Origin: Pseudomonadota bacterium
Lineage (GTDB): Bacteria; Pseudomonadota; Gammaproteobacteria; Burkholderiales; Burkholderiaceae_C
Direction: 5' to 3'
DNA length: 64,000 nt
Assembly: GCA_020161065.1 (NCBI GenBank)
Contig: JAIUPH010000033.1
Location: forward strand, 62,001 to 126,000
This document shows positions 1 through 8,170 of the stretch, piece by piece (within the stretch, counting starts at the first letter, position 1; each line of letters begins with the position of its first letter). Under the pieces are notes generated by a model, which had not been told where the DNA came from, did no database searches, and saw only the letters and a program-made list of their open reading frames with translations. The translations under genes were made by a program, and so were the position numbers.

Positions 1-1803
1 CGCGACGTGCGCGCGCAACTCGGCGCGGCGCCCGACGAGGCCTGGGTGCGGCGCATGATCGAGCCGCTGCTGGGCGCGATCGAGCGGCTGCATTCGGAAG
101 ACGTGTACCACCGCGACATCGCGCCCGACAACATCATGATCGAGCCCGATGGCCGGCCGGTGCTGCTGGACTTCGGCGCCGCGCGCCGCGTCATCACCGA
201 CCGCAGCCAGGCGCTGACGGCGATCCTCAAGCCGTCGTACGCGCCGATCGAGCAGTACGCCGACGTCAGCGGCATGAAGCAGGGCCCGTGGACCGACATG
301 TACGCGCTGGGCGCGACGATGCACTTCCTGCTGCTCGGCCGGCCGCCGCCGCCGGCGCCGGGCCGCTCGATCCAGGACACCATGAAGCCGCTGGCCGGGC
401 AGGCGCTGCCGGGCTGCTCGCCCGAGTTCCTGGCGGTGATCGACTGGATGCTGGCTCCGCTGCCCAACGACCGCCCGCAGACCGTGGCCGCCGTTCGCGA
501 CGCCCTGGCCGGCCGCACCAAGCCGCCGCAGCGCACGCCGCCGTCGCCCTTCGAGCGCACCGCGCCGATCGAAGGCGGCCCCGGCGCCGGCAATGAAGAC
601 GCGACCGTGATCGTGCCGCGCGGCGCGGCGCCGCCGCTGCCGCCGAAGCCGGTGGCCGACGAAGACGCCACCGTGGTGGTGCCGCGCACGCCGGCGCCGA
701 TGGCGCCGCCACCGCGCGCCGCGGCCGCCGACGAAGACGCCACCATCATCTCGCCGCGCTCGTCGGCGTTCTGGATTCCACCGGTGCCACCGCCGCCGGC
801 GCCCGCGCCGCCGCCGCCTGCACCCGCCCCGCTACCGTTGCCGTTGCCGCAGGCCGCCGCTCAAGCGGCTGCTCAGGCCGCTGCCCAAGCCGCTGCTCAG
901 GCCGCGACGGGCCCGCGGCCGCACACCACGCAGTACGCGCCGCGCGCGCTGGCCGGGCAGGCCGACGACGCGCCGGCGCCGGCCCCGCGGCGCGCCGCCG
1001 GCGAGCGGCCGCCGGCGTCGCATCCGCCCGCTGCCGCGCCGCCGGCCGGCAGGCAGAAGGCGGCCGCGGCCTCGTCGCCGGCGTGGCTGATGCCGGTGCT
1101 GGGCGGCATGGCCGCGGCGCTGGCCATCGGCGGCGGCCTGTGGTGGTTCCTCGGCCGGCCGGCCGATCTGCCGATGGCCGACGCCAATGCATTGACGACG
1201 CCGGCACCGCCGCCGGTTCCGGCGCCGGCTCCGGCGGCCGATCCGGCGCCGGCGGCGGTCGCGGTCGGCGACACGGCCGCCTCGGCGCCAGTCGCCGTCA
1301 ATCCGGCGCCCAGCCCCGCGCAGGTGCCGCCGCCGGTGGTGGCCCCCACGCCAACCCCCACGCCGACCCCCACCCCCGTACCACCGCCGGTCGGCAATCG
1401 CAATGCGGTGTCGCCGCCGGCCGCCACCCCGCGCGCCAAGCCGGCGGCGGCCGAGCCGGCGCCGCGCCGCGCCGAAGCGCCGTCGCCACGCAACACCACG
1501 ACCAACACGGCCAACACGGCCAGCCCGGTGCCGCCGGCACAAGGCCCGGCCGCGCAGCCGCAGGCCGCGCCGCGCCAAGCGCCCGGCCCGGCACCGGCGC
1601 CGGCGAACACCAGCACCGCCAACGCCGCGCCACCCGCCGACCACCGCCTGCAATCGCCCAGCGAGCGCTGCGCCAAGGAACTGCCGCTGGTACGCCTGAT
1701 CTGCATCGACCTCGTCTGCAACCGGTCAGAGTTCAGCAAGCACCCCGAGTGCGTCACCCTGCGCGCCGAACAGGCGCAGAAGCGCCGGCTCGACGGCAAC
1801 TGA
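1..1803 (+). CDS. Serine/threonine protein kinase, C-terminal part (5' end outside window)
   Basis: The reading frame is open from the first base, so the start and the ATP-binding N-lobe lie upstream. Visible are the catalytic loop HRDIAPDN (visible residue ~37) and the DFG of the activation segment (~57), followed by the rest of a Hanks-type C-lobe to ~residue 168. A long Pro/Ala-rich linker follows with three copies of a (D/N)EDAT..PR motif, an AAQA repeat and a PT repeat. One transmembrane helix lies at ~360-385. The C-terminal ~45 residues contain four Cys (CAKEL, LICIDLVC, HPEC) and should be periplasmic if the kinase is cytoplasmic. Family knowledge: DAT-type motifs near such kinases are often autophosphorylated and bound by FHA domains. 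Substrate and pathway cannot be told from this end alone. Confidence 0.9.
   Translation, partial: RDVRAQLGAAPDEAWVRRMIEPLLGAIERLHSEDVYHRDIAPDNIMIEPDGRPVLLDFGAARRVITDRSQALTAILKPSYAPIEQYADVSGMKQGPWTDMYALGATMHFLLLGRPPPPAPGRSIQDTMKPLAGQALPGCSPEFLAVIDWMLAPLPNDRPQTVAAVRDALAGRTKPPQRTPPSPFERTAPIEGGPGAGNEDATVIVPRGAAPPLPPKPVADEDATVVVPRTPAPMAPPPRAAAADEDATIISPRSSAFWIPPVPPPPAPAPPPPAPAPLPLPLPQAAAQAAAQAAAQAAAQAATGPRPHTTQYAPRALAGQADDAPAPAPRRAAGERPPASHPPAAAPPAGRQKAAAASSPAWLMPVLGGMAAALAIGGGLWWFLGRPADLPMADANALTTPAPPPVPAPAPAADPAPAAVAVGDTAASAPVAVNPAPSPAQVPPPVVAPTPTPTPTPTPVPPPVGNRNAVSPPAATPRAKPAAAEPAPRRAEAPSPRNTTTNTANTASPVPPAQGPAAQPQAAPRQAPGPAPAPANTSTANAAPPADHRLQSPSERCAKELPLVRLICIDLVCNRSEFSKHPECVTLRAEQAQKRRLDGN
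592..759 (+). repeat. Three DEDAT-type motif repeats in kinase linker
   Basis: NEDATVIVPR (592-621), DEDATVVVPR (658-687) and DEDATIISPR (730-759) recur at 22- and 24-residue spacing in the linker after the kinase domain. The threonine is invariant and surrounded by acidic residues and a PR. Inference: phosphothreonine docking sites, for example for FHA domains. Confidence 0.7.
845..905 (+). repeat. Coding microsatellite, AAQA repeat
   Basis: A roughly 12-bp unit (gccgctcaagcg-like) is repeated about four to five times with synonymous drift, encoding alternating Ala-Ala-Gln-Ala in the kinase linker. It is likely a flexible spacer and may vary in length between strains. A second low-complexity tract, PTPTPTPTP, follows at about 1348-1380. 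Confidence 0.6.
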
Positions 1804-1819
1804 AGAAAGGCGGCCGCCG

Positions 1820-3511
1820 ATGGCCGATCGCCCGCACCACGCCATCTGGCCGTCGCGCCTGCCGCGCGAACTGGCGGTCCCCGAGACCACCATCGGCTTC
1901 AACCTCGAGGTCAGCGCGCGGCGCCATCCGCACAAGCCGGCCTACCTCTTTCTCGGCCGCGCGCTGAGATTTGCCGAGTGGCTGGCGCAGGCCGAGGCGC
2001 TGGCCGGCTGGCTGCAGGCGCAGGGCGTGGCCAAGGGCGACCGCGTGCTGCTGTACCTGCAAAACTGCCCGCAATGGGCGGTGGCCTTCCACGCCATCGT
2101 GCGTGCCGACGCCGTGGTGGTGCCGGTCAACCCGATGAACCGCGCCGACGAGCTGGGCCACTACATCAGCGACTCCGAGGCCCGCGTGGCGATCACCAGC
2201 GCCGATCTCGCCGCCACCGTCGAGCAGGCCAACGCCGCGCTGCCGCCGGAGCAGCGCCTGCGCACGCTGCTGGTCACGCGCTACACCGACGCGATGCCGC
2301 CGCTCGACCAGGTCGATCCCGCCGAGAAGCCCGCCGCCGCCATCTTCGACTGGCTGTGCGCCGATCCGCCGCTGCCGTCCGGCGCGGTGCGCTGGGCTGA
2401 CGCGTTAGCTGCGGGGTTGCGTCCCGGCCCGTCGACCGCGCAGCCCGACGATTTGTGCGTGCTGCCCTACACCTCGGGCACCACCGGGCTGCCCAAGGGC
2501 TGCATGCACAGCCACCGCACGCTGATGCCCAACATCGTCGGCGGCGGGCAGTGGGGGCAGTCGGGCGCCGAGACCGTGGCGCTGGGCGTGGTGCCGATGT
2601 TCCACATCACCGGGCTGATGTACAACGTGCTGGGCGCGGCCTACGGCGGCAGCACCACGGTGCTGATGCCGCGCTGGGACCGCGAGCTGGCGGGGCGGCT
2701 GATCGCGCGCCACCGCGTCAGCCACTGGACCTGCATCCCGACCATGGTGATCGACCTGCTGGGCAGCCCCAACGCGAAGCAGTTCGACCTGAGCAGCCTG
2801 CGCCGGCTGTCGGGCGGCGGCGCCGCCATGCCGCAGGCGGTGGCCGAACGGCTGCAGCAGGAATTCGGCCTCACCTTCGCCGAAGGCTACGGCCTCACCG
2901 AGACCGCCGCGCCCAGCCACGCCAACCCGCCCGAGCGCGCCAAGCTGCAATGCCTGGGCATCCCGATCTTCGGCGTCGATTCGCGCGTCGTCGACCCCGC
3001 CACGCTGCAGGAAATGCCGGTCGGCGAGAGCGGCGAGATCGTCACCCACGGGCCGATGCTCTTCAAAGGCTACTGGCGCCACCCCGAGGCCACGCGCGAC
3101 GCCTTCGTGCAGATCGACGGCAAGACCTTCTTCCGCACCGGCGACCTCGGGCGCATGGACGAGGAAGGCTACTTCTTCCTCACCGACCGCTTGAAGCGCA
3201 TGATCAACGCCAGCGGCTACAAGGTGTGGCCCAGCGAAGTGGAACTGCTGCTGTTCAAGTGCCCGCTGGTGCAGGAAGCCTGCGTGGTGGCCGCGCGCGA
3301 CGACTACCGCGGCGAGACCGTCAAGGCCTGGGTGGTGCTGCGCGACGCGGCGCGCGGCCACGCCAGCGCCGACGACATCATCGCCTGGGCGCGCGAGCAC
3401 ATGGCCGCCTACAAGGTGCCGCGCATCGTCGAGTTCGTCGACGCGCTGCCCAAGAGCGGTTCCGGCAAGGTGATGTGGCGGCTGCTGCAGGAGCGCGAGG
3501 CGCCGCGCTAA
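1820..3511 (+). CDS. AMP-dependent acyl-CoA synthetase/ligase
   Basis: This 563-residue ANL-family enzyme should activate a carboxylic (fatty or aromatic) acid to its acyl-CoA through an acyl-adenylate. Visible motifs are the phosphate-binding loop YTSGTTGLPKG (~216), the GYGLTE motif (~355), FRTGDLG (~441) and the C-terminal catalytic lysine in PKSGSGK (~545). It has no signal peptide and should be cytoplasmic. The ATG lies 16 bp after the kinase stop, so the two genes may be cotranscribed, although no shared function is evident. Length fits long-chain fatty-acid ligases of the FadD type. The substrate cannot be told from motifs, so no gene symbol is given. Confidence 0.9.
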   Translation: MADRPHHAIWPSRLPRELAVPETTIGFNLEVSARRHPHKPAYLFLGRALRFAEWLAQAEALAGWLQAQGVAKGDRVLLYLQNCPQWAVAFHAIVRADAVVVPVNPMNRADELGHYISDSEARVAITSADLAATVEQANAALPPEQRLRTLLVTRYTDAMPPLDQVDPAEKPAAAIFDWLCADPPLPSGAVRWADALAAGLRPGPSTAQPDDLCVLPYTSGTTGLPKGCMHSHRTLMPNIVGGGQWGQSGAETVALGVVPMFHITGLMYNVLGAAYGGSTTVLMPRWDRELAGRLIARHRVSHWTCIPTMVIDLLGSPNAKQFDLSSLRRLSGGGAAMPQAVAERLQQEFGLTFAEGYGLTETAAPSHANPPERAKLQCLGIPIFGVDSRVVDPATLQEMPVGESGEIVTHGPMLFKGYWRHPEATRDAFVQIDGKTFFRTGDLGRMDEEGYFFLTDRLKRMINASGYKVWPSEVELLLFKCPLVQEACVVAARDDYRGETVKAWVVLRDAARGHASADDIIAWAREHMAAYKVPRIVEFVDALPKSGSGKVMWRLLQEREAPR

Positions 3512-4008
3512 CCTTGGTGATCAGCGGCTGCCCAGCCGATGGCCAGTTGCAGCGCGCGGGCGTCGTTGCTGGCGCGGTGGCGGGCCACGCGCAACTGCTG
3601 CAGGGCCTGGCGCTGCAGGTCGGGCAGGCGGGCCAGGCGCGGTTCGTCCAGCAGGCGGCGCACCGATTCGAGCTTGAAGTCGGGCAGCAGGCCGGCCTCG
3701 TCGAACAGCGCGGCCAGCCAGGGGTAGTCGTGCGCCCAGCCGTCGCAGTAGACGGTCTGGCCGGCGAGGTCGTCGTTGAGCATGCGCGCCACGGCCTGCG
3801 GCGAACGGCCGTGGCGGCGCAGCGCCTCGCGCGTGATGCCGTGCACCTGCGCGGCGGCCTCGTCCCAGTGCGTCCAGTGCTCGGGCGGGCGGATCAGCGT
3901 GCAGCGCGTGCGGCCGTCGGCCAGCACGTAGCCGACTTCGATCGGGTAGCCGCCACGCCCGAAGCCCGAGGCCTCGATGTCGATGATGCAGGGCCGCGCG
4001 CCGTTCAT
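3508..4008 (-). CDS. 3'-5' exonuclease, DEDDh (RNase T-like) family
   Basis: A compact 166-residue protein with an N-terminal DxE motif (IDIEASGF, D10 and E12) and a C-terminal HRASNDA segment supplying the His and last Asp of a DEDDh exonuclease. A middle Asp may come from YCDGWAHDYPW. These residues bind two metal ions in the exonuclease domain of the DnaQ/RNase T superfamily. Its ATG overlaps the stop of the upstream TauE-like gene in an ATGA junction (4005-4008), so the two are translationally coupled. Its 3' end overlaps the convergent acyl-CoA ligase by 4 bp. Whether it acts on RNA or DNA cannot be seen. Confidence 0.8.
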   Translation of the reverse strand: MNGARPCIIDIEASGFGRGGYPIEVGYVLADGRTRCTLIRPPEHWTHWDEAAAQVHGITREALRRHGRSPQAVARMLNDDLAGQTVYCDGWAHDYPWLAALFDEAGLLPDFKLESVRRLLDEPRLARLPDLQRQALQQLRVARHRASNDARALQLAIGWAAADHQG

Positions 4009-4742
4009 GGGGCGTGCCAGGCTGACGCGAGCAGCGCCAGCCCCGACAGCGTGAGCAGCCCCAGCACGAGCTGGCGGAAGGCCTGCGCGCTGATGCCGAT
4101 GTAGACGCGCATGCCCAGCAGCGCCGGCAGCGTCAGCGAAGCGGCGACGAGGCCGAGGTCGGCGTACAACGCCGGCGTGAGCAGCCCGCGCTGCACATAG
4201 GCCGCGGTGCTGACGGCCAGCATCGTGAGGTTGAAGTTCTGCACCACGGCGCGCTGCTCGTCGCGCGCCATGCCGCGCAGCGTGCACCACAGCGTGGGCA
4301 CCGCGCCGGTGAAGCCGCCGAGCGGCCCCATCAGCCCGCCGACGGCACCCACCGCGGCATCGGCCGCGCGGCCGGCGCGAAAGTGCGGCAGCCGGCCGCT
4401 GAACAGCATCAGCGGGCACCACAGCACCAGCAGGCTGCCGATCAGCAGCTTGAAGCTGCGCAGGTCGACGTGCGGCAGCAGCAGCACGCCCAGCGGAATG
4501 CCGCATAACCCGCCGGCGATGAAGGGCCACAGCGTGCGCCAGCGGCTGCCGCGGCGCACAGCCAGCGCGGCGAGCACCTGGCCGGTGAGCCCGCCCACGG
4601 TGGCCAGCACGGCGGCGCGCTGCGGCTCCAACCCCCAGGCCCAGAACGACAGCGAGACCAGGCTGAAAGCGAAGCCCGAGAGCCCCTGCACGAAGCCGGC
4701 GGTCGCCGCGCCGGCGACGATCAGCCAGAAGTCGCCGGCCAA
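4005..4742 (-). CDS. TauE/SafE family sulfite/anion exporter
   Basis: This 245-residue, highly hydrophobic protein has about seven or eight predicted membrane segments and glycine-rich half-repeats (GFVQGLSGFAFSL at the N terminus; GGLMGPLGGFTGA in the middle) typical of the TauE/SafE/YfcA family. Family members export sulfite or organosulfur anions, but substrates of most are unknown. It sits between selD (4-bp gap) and the exonuclease (4-bp overlap) on the same strand. The near-zero spacing to selD suggests one transcript and raises a possible, unproven link to selenium or sulfur oxyanion handling. Confidence 0.85.
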   Translation of the reverse strand: MAGDFWLIVAGAATAGFVQGLSGFAFSLVSLSFWAWGLEPQRAAVLATVGGLTGQVLAALAVRRGSRWRTLWPFIAGGLCGIPLGVLLLPHVDLRSFKLLIGSLLVLWCPLMLFSGRLPHFRAGRAADAAVGAVGGLMGPLGGFTGAVPTLWCTLRGMARDEQRAVVQNFNLTMLAVSTAAYVQRGLLTPALYADLGLVAASLTLPALLGMRVYIGISAQAFRQLVLGLLTLSGLALLASAWHAP

Positions 4743-4746
4743 GGCG

Positions 4747-5826
4747 TCAGCCGTCGACGCGCAGCCGCGGCTGGGGCTCGGCCGCCGCCGCCACGCGGCC
4801 CAGCACCGCCGCCTGCTCGAAGCCGTGGCGATGGAAGGTGGCCAGCACCGCGTCCAGCGCGCCGGGCTCGCAGGAGACCAGCAGGCCGCCGCTGGTCTGC
4901 GGGTCGGTCAGCAGCGCGCGGTCTTCGGGCGCGAAGCCTTCGGGCAGCACCACCTCGGCGCCGTAGCCGGCCCAGTTGCGGCCCGAGGCGCCGGTGACGA
5001 AGCCTTGCGCCGCCAGCGCGCGCACGCCGTCCAGCAGCGGCACGGCGGGCCAGTCGACGTGCACGTCGCAGCCGGCGCCGCGCGCCAGCTCCAGCGCGTG
5101 CCCGGCCAGGCCGAAGCCGGTGACGTCGGTCAGCGCGTGCACGCCATTCAGCGCGGCGAGGTCGGGCCCGGGCGTGTTCAGCCGCGTCGTGTTGGCGATC
5201 ATCTGCGCGTAGCCGGCGTCGTCGAGCCGGCCCTTCTTCAGCGCGGCGCTCATCACGCCCACGCCCAGCGGCTTGCCCAGCACCAGCACGTCGCCGGGCC
5301 GGGCATCGGCGTTGCGCTTGACGCGGCCGGGGTGCACCAGGCCCAGCGCCACCAGGCCGTAGATGGCTTCCACCGAATCGATGGTGTGGCCGCCGGCGAT
5401 CGGGATGCCGGCCGCGCGGCAGGCCGCGGCGCCGCCTTCGAGGATGCGGCCGATGGTCTGCGTCGACAGCACGTTGATCGGCATGCCCACCAGCGCCAGC
5501 GCCAGGATCGGCCGGCCGCCCATGGCGTAGACGTCGCTGATGGCGTTGGTGGCGGCGATGCGCCCGAAGTCGAAGGGGTCGTCGACGATGGGCATGAAGA
5601 AGTCGGTCGTCGCGATCAGCGCCTGCTCGTCGTTGAGGCGGTAGACGGCGGCGTCGTCGGCGGTCTCGATGCCGACCAGCAACTCCGGCGGGATCGGCAG
5701 CGCGGCCGTGCCCTTCAGGATCTCCGACAGCACGCCGGGCGCGATCTTGCAGCCGCAACCGCCGCCGTGGGACAGCGAGGTCAAGCGGGGCTCGGCGGGG
5801 GCGGCGGGCTTCTCGGGGGCGTTCAT
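4747..5826 (-). CDS. selD: Selenide, water dikinase (selenophosphate synthetase)
   Basis: Makes monoselenophosphate from selenide and ATP, the selenium donor for selenocysteine tRNA and for 2-selenouridine in tRNA. The glycine-rich loop reads HGGGCGCKIAPG; C24 and K27 correspond to E. coli C17 and K20, so the catalytic residue is cysteine, not selenocysteine. The 359-residue length is normal. I chose the ATG at 5826 over an ATG 33 bp upstream because AAGGAT precedes it at good spacing and the homologous N terminus starts there. No selA, selB or mnmH is in the window, so which selenium pathway it serves cannot be decided here. Confidence 0.95.
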   Translation of the reverse strand: MNAPEKPAAPAEPRLTSLSHGGGCGCKIAPGVLSEILKGTAALPIPPELLVGIETADDAAVYRLNDEQALIATTDFFMPIVDDPFDFGRIAATNAISDVYAMGGRPILALALVGMPINVLSTQTIGRILEGGAAACRAAGIPIAGGHTIDSVEAIYGLVALGLVHPGRVKRNADARPGDVLVLGKPLGVGVMSAALKKGRLDDAGYAQMIANTTRLNTPGPDLAALNGVHALTDVTGFGLAGHALELARGAGCDVHVDWPAVPLLDGVRALAAQGFVTGASGRNWAGYGAEVVLPEGFAPEDRALLTDPQTSGGLLVSCEPGALDAVLATFHRHGFEQAAVLGRVAAAAEPQPRLRVDG

Positions 5827-5899
5827 CGGATCATCCTTGGTCGCGGGCTGCGCGAGCATAGCCGGGGCGGCTGCACCGACGGCGCTGGCCGTGTCGCCA

Positions 5900-6868
5900 T
5901 CAGGCCCGCGCGAAGAACACGCCGAACCAGCCGCGCTCGTCTTGCCAGGCTTGCACCTCGCGCCAGCCGGCGCGGCGCAGCAGCGCTTCGAAAGCCGCAG
6001 TCGTCCACTTGTACGAGTTCTCGGTGTGCACGCGTTCGCCGGCCGCGAAGCGGCGCCGCGCGCCGGGCCAGCGTACGCTCAGCCCGCGCCGGGCCTGCAG
6101 GTGCATCTCGATGCGCGACTGCGCTTCGTCGAACAGCGCCACGTGCTGCCAGTCGCGCACCTCGAAGTCGCTGCCCAGCAGCCGGTTGACGTGGCGCAGC
6201 AGGTTCAGGTTGAAGGCCGCGGTGACGCCCAGCGCGTCGTCGTAGGCGGCCTCCAGCACGGCGCGCGGCTTGACGAGGTCGGCGCCGATCAGCAGCGCGC
6301 CGCCGGCAGACAGTTCGCGTGCCTGCTGCAGCAGCCGCAAGGCTTCTCCAGGCGCGAAATTGCCGATGCTCGAACCCGGGTAGAACACCAGCGACGGACC
6401 GTCGTGTACGCCGCTGGGCAAGCTCAAGTGCTGCGAGAAATCGGCGATCACGCCGCTGACCGGCAGCGCCGGGTGGCGCTGCTGCAGCGCCGTCAGCGCG
6501 CGGCGCAAGGGGTCTTCGGCAATGTCCAGCGCCACGTAGTGCGCGGGCCGCAGCGTGGCGAACAAGCGCTCGGCCTTGGCGCCATCGCCGGCGCCGAGGT
6601 CGACCAGCGCAAAGCCGGCCGGCAGCGCGGCGCGCACCGCGGTCGCGATGGCCTCGGCATGCCGCTGCATCAGCGCGGCCTCGGTTCGCGTCGGGTAGTA
6701 CTCGGGCAACTCGGTGATGGCCTGGAACAGCGCCGCGCCCAGCGCGTCGTACAGGAAGCGCGGCGAGACCGCGGCCTGCGGCTGCAGCAGGCCTTGCGCC
6801 AGTTCGGCGCGCACGTCGGCCTCGGGCTGCAGGTCGCGCAGGAAGCGGGGGCGGTGGGCGCTCGGCAT
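5900..6868 (-). CDS. egtD: L-histidine N-alpha-methyltransferase (ergothioneine biosynthesis)
   Basis: Trimethylates histidine to hercynine with three SAM, the first dedicated step of ergothioneine synthesis. The 322-residue protein carries the family signature ELPEYYPTRTE (~53-63), the SAM-binding loop LVDLGAGDGAK (~88) and GSSIGNF further on. Its ATG is 33 bp from the divergent egtB start, so the two form a divergent pair sharing a tiny control region. A GAGAAT hexamer ends 6 nt before the ATG, which fits a leaderless transcript rather than an SD-led start. No egtA, egtC or egtE genes are nearby. Confidence 0.93.
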   Translation of the reverse strand: MPSAHRPRFLRDLQPEADVRAELAQGLLQPQAAVSPRFLYDALGAALFQAITELPEYYPTRTEAALMQRHAEAIATAVRAALPAGFALVDLGAGDGAKAERLFATLRPAHYVALDIAEDPLRRALTALQQRHPALPVSGVIADFSQHLSLPSGVHDGPSLVFYPGSSIGNFAPGEALRLLQQARELSAGGALLIGADLVKPRAVLEAAYDDALGVTAAFNLNLLRHVNRLLGSDFEVRDWQHVALFDEAQSRIEMHLQARRGLSVRWPGARRRFAAGERVHTENSYKWTTAAFEALLRRAGWREVQAWQDERGWFGVFFARA

Positions 6869-6901
6869 CGGCGCATTCTCGCCAGCGCCGACAATTCCTG
6901 C
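6869..6901. promoter_or_regulatory. Divergent egtD/egtB promoter region
   Basis: Only 33 bp separate the two start codons. On the plus strand GACAAT (6890-6895) lies 6 nt before the egtB ATG; on the minus strand GAGAAT (6880-6875) lies 6 nt before the egtD ATG. If these are -10 elements, both mRNAs start at or next to their start codons. No clear SD sequence is visible for either gene. -35 elements would have to lie inside the opposite coding region. Confidence 0.45.
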
Positions 6902-8143
6902 ATGACGACCCTTGCCGCGCATGCCCCGCCGCTGGCCTACGCCGCCGTGCGCGGCCACACGCTCGAACTGGCGCGCGGGCTGTCGGAGGCCGATTGCCAG
7001 GTGCAGTCGATGCCCGACGCCAGCCCCGTGAAATGGCATCTGGCGCACACCACGTGGTTCTTCGAGACCTTCGTGCTGGAAGCGGCCGAACACGGCTTCA
7101 AGCCCTTTCACCCGGCCTTTCGCGTGCTGTTCAACAGCTACTACAACGGCATCGGCCAGCAGCACCCGCGCGCGCAGCGCGGGCTGGTGACGCGGCCGTC
7201 GCTGGCCGAGGTGCTGGACTATCGCCGCCAGGTGGACGAGCGCATGGCCGCGCTGCTGCGCCGCGGCTGCAGCGCCGAGATCGCCGCGCGCATCGAACTG
7301 GGGCTGCAGCACGAGCAGCAGCACCAGGAGCTGATCCTCACCGACTTGCAGCACCTGCTGTCGTGCAACCCCTTGTGCCCGGTCTACGACGAAGCCTGGG
7401 ATGCCGCGGCGGCGCCGGCCGAGTCGGCTGAAACGTTGGCCTTCGTGGCCTTGCCGGGCGGCCTGGTCGAGATCGGCCACGCGGGCCCCGGCTTCGCCTT
7501 CGACAACGAGACGCCGCGCCACGCGGTGCACTTGCGGCCCTGCGCGCTGGCCTCCAGGCTGCTGACGGTGGGCGACTGGCAGGCCTTCGTCGACGACGGC
7601 GGCTATCGCCAGCCGCGCTGGTGGCTGTCGGCCGGCTGGGACTGGCTGCGCCGCGACGGCATCGAGGCGCCGCTGTACTGGCGGCGCGGCGGCGGCGGCG
7701 ACACGAGCAGCGCCTTCACGCACCGCTTCGGCCTGCAAGGCCTGCAGCCGCTGCGGCCGGGGCAGACGTTGTGGCACGTGAGCCTGTACGAGGCCGATGC
7801 CTACGCCCGCTGGCGCAGCGCGCAGGCCGGCGGCCCGCCGCTGCGCCTGCCGATCGAAGCCGAATGGGAACACGCCGCGGCGCTGGCGCCGCCGGGGCTG
7901 TGGCAGATGGCGGGGCGCGCCTGGCAGTGGACGGCCAGCGCCTACGCGGCCTACCCGGGCTTCGCGGCCTGGGATGGCGCGGTCGGCGAGTACAACGCCA
8001 AGTTCATGGTCGACCAGTACGTGCTGCGCGGCGGCTCGCCGGCCACGCCGCCGGGGCATTGGCGGACCAGCTACCGCAACTTCTTTCCGGCCGCCACGCG
8101 CTGGCAGTTCAGCGGCGTGCGGCTGGCGCACGACGCGGCCTGA
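6902..8143 (+). CDS. egtB: Hercynylcysteine sulfoxide synthase (EgtB)
   Basis: Non-heme iron enzyme that couples hercynine to a thiol (gamma-glutamylcysteine or cysteine, depending on type) using oxygen, forming the C-S bond of ergothioneine. The N-terminal DinB-like domain holds candidate iron ligands H49 (in HLAHT), H137 and H141 (in HEQQHQE). The C-terminal half is an FGE-sulfatase fold (PIEAEWEHA, YVLRGGS, TSYRNFFP). It has 413 residues, normal for the family. The sulfur-donor type cannot be assigned by eye. Divergent to egtD with 33 bp between starts; together they could give the sulfoxide intermediate, and the C-S lyase step must be encoded elsewhere. Confidence 0.93.
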   Translation: MTTLAAHAPPLAYAAVRGHTLELARGLSEADCQVQSMPDASPVKWHLAHTTWFFETFVLEAAEHGFKPFHPAFRVLFNSYYNGIGQQHPRAQRGLVTRPSLAEVLDYRRQVDERMAALLRRGCSAEIAARIELGLQHEQQHQELILTDLQHLLSCNPLCPVYDEAWDAAAAPAESAETLAFVALPGGLVEIGHAGPGFAFDNETPRHAVHLRPCALASRLLTVGDWQAFVDDGGYRQPRWWLSAGWDWLRRDGIEAPLYWRRGGGGDTSSAFTHRFGLQGLQPLRPGQTLWHVSLYEADAYARWRSAQAGGPPLRLPIEAEWEHAAALAPPGLWQMAGRAWQWTASAYAAYPGFAAWDGAVGEYNAKFMVDQYVLRGGSPATPPGHWRTSYRNFFPAATRWQFSGVRLAHDAA

Positions 8144-8170
8144 ACCGCCGCGCCGGCGCGCCGGCGCCGA

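Noticed and set aside
2455-4104. Long plus-strand frame of 549 codons over the acyl-CoA ligase and exonuclease
   Set aside because: It is Arg/Ala/His-rich, overlaps two well-supported genes in other frames and has no domain; a shadow frame caused by high GC.
5827-5859. Upstream ATG (5859) as start of selD
   Set aside because: The extra 11 residues are not typical for SelD, and AAGGAT precedes the ATG at 5826.
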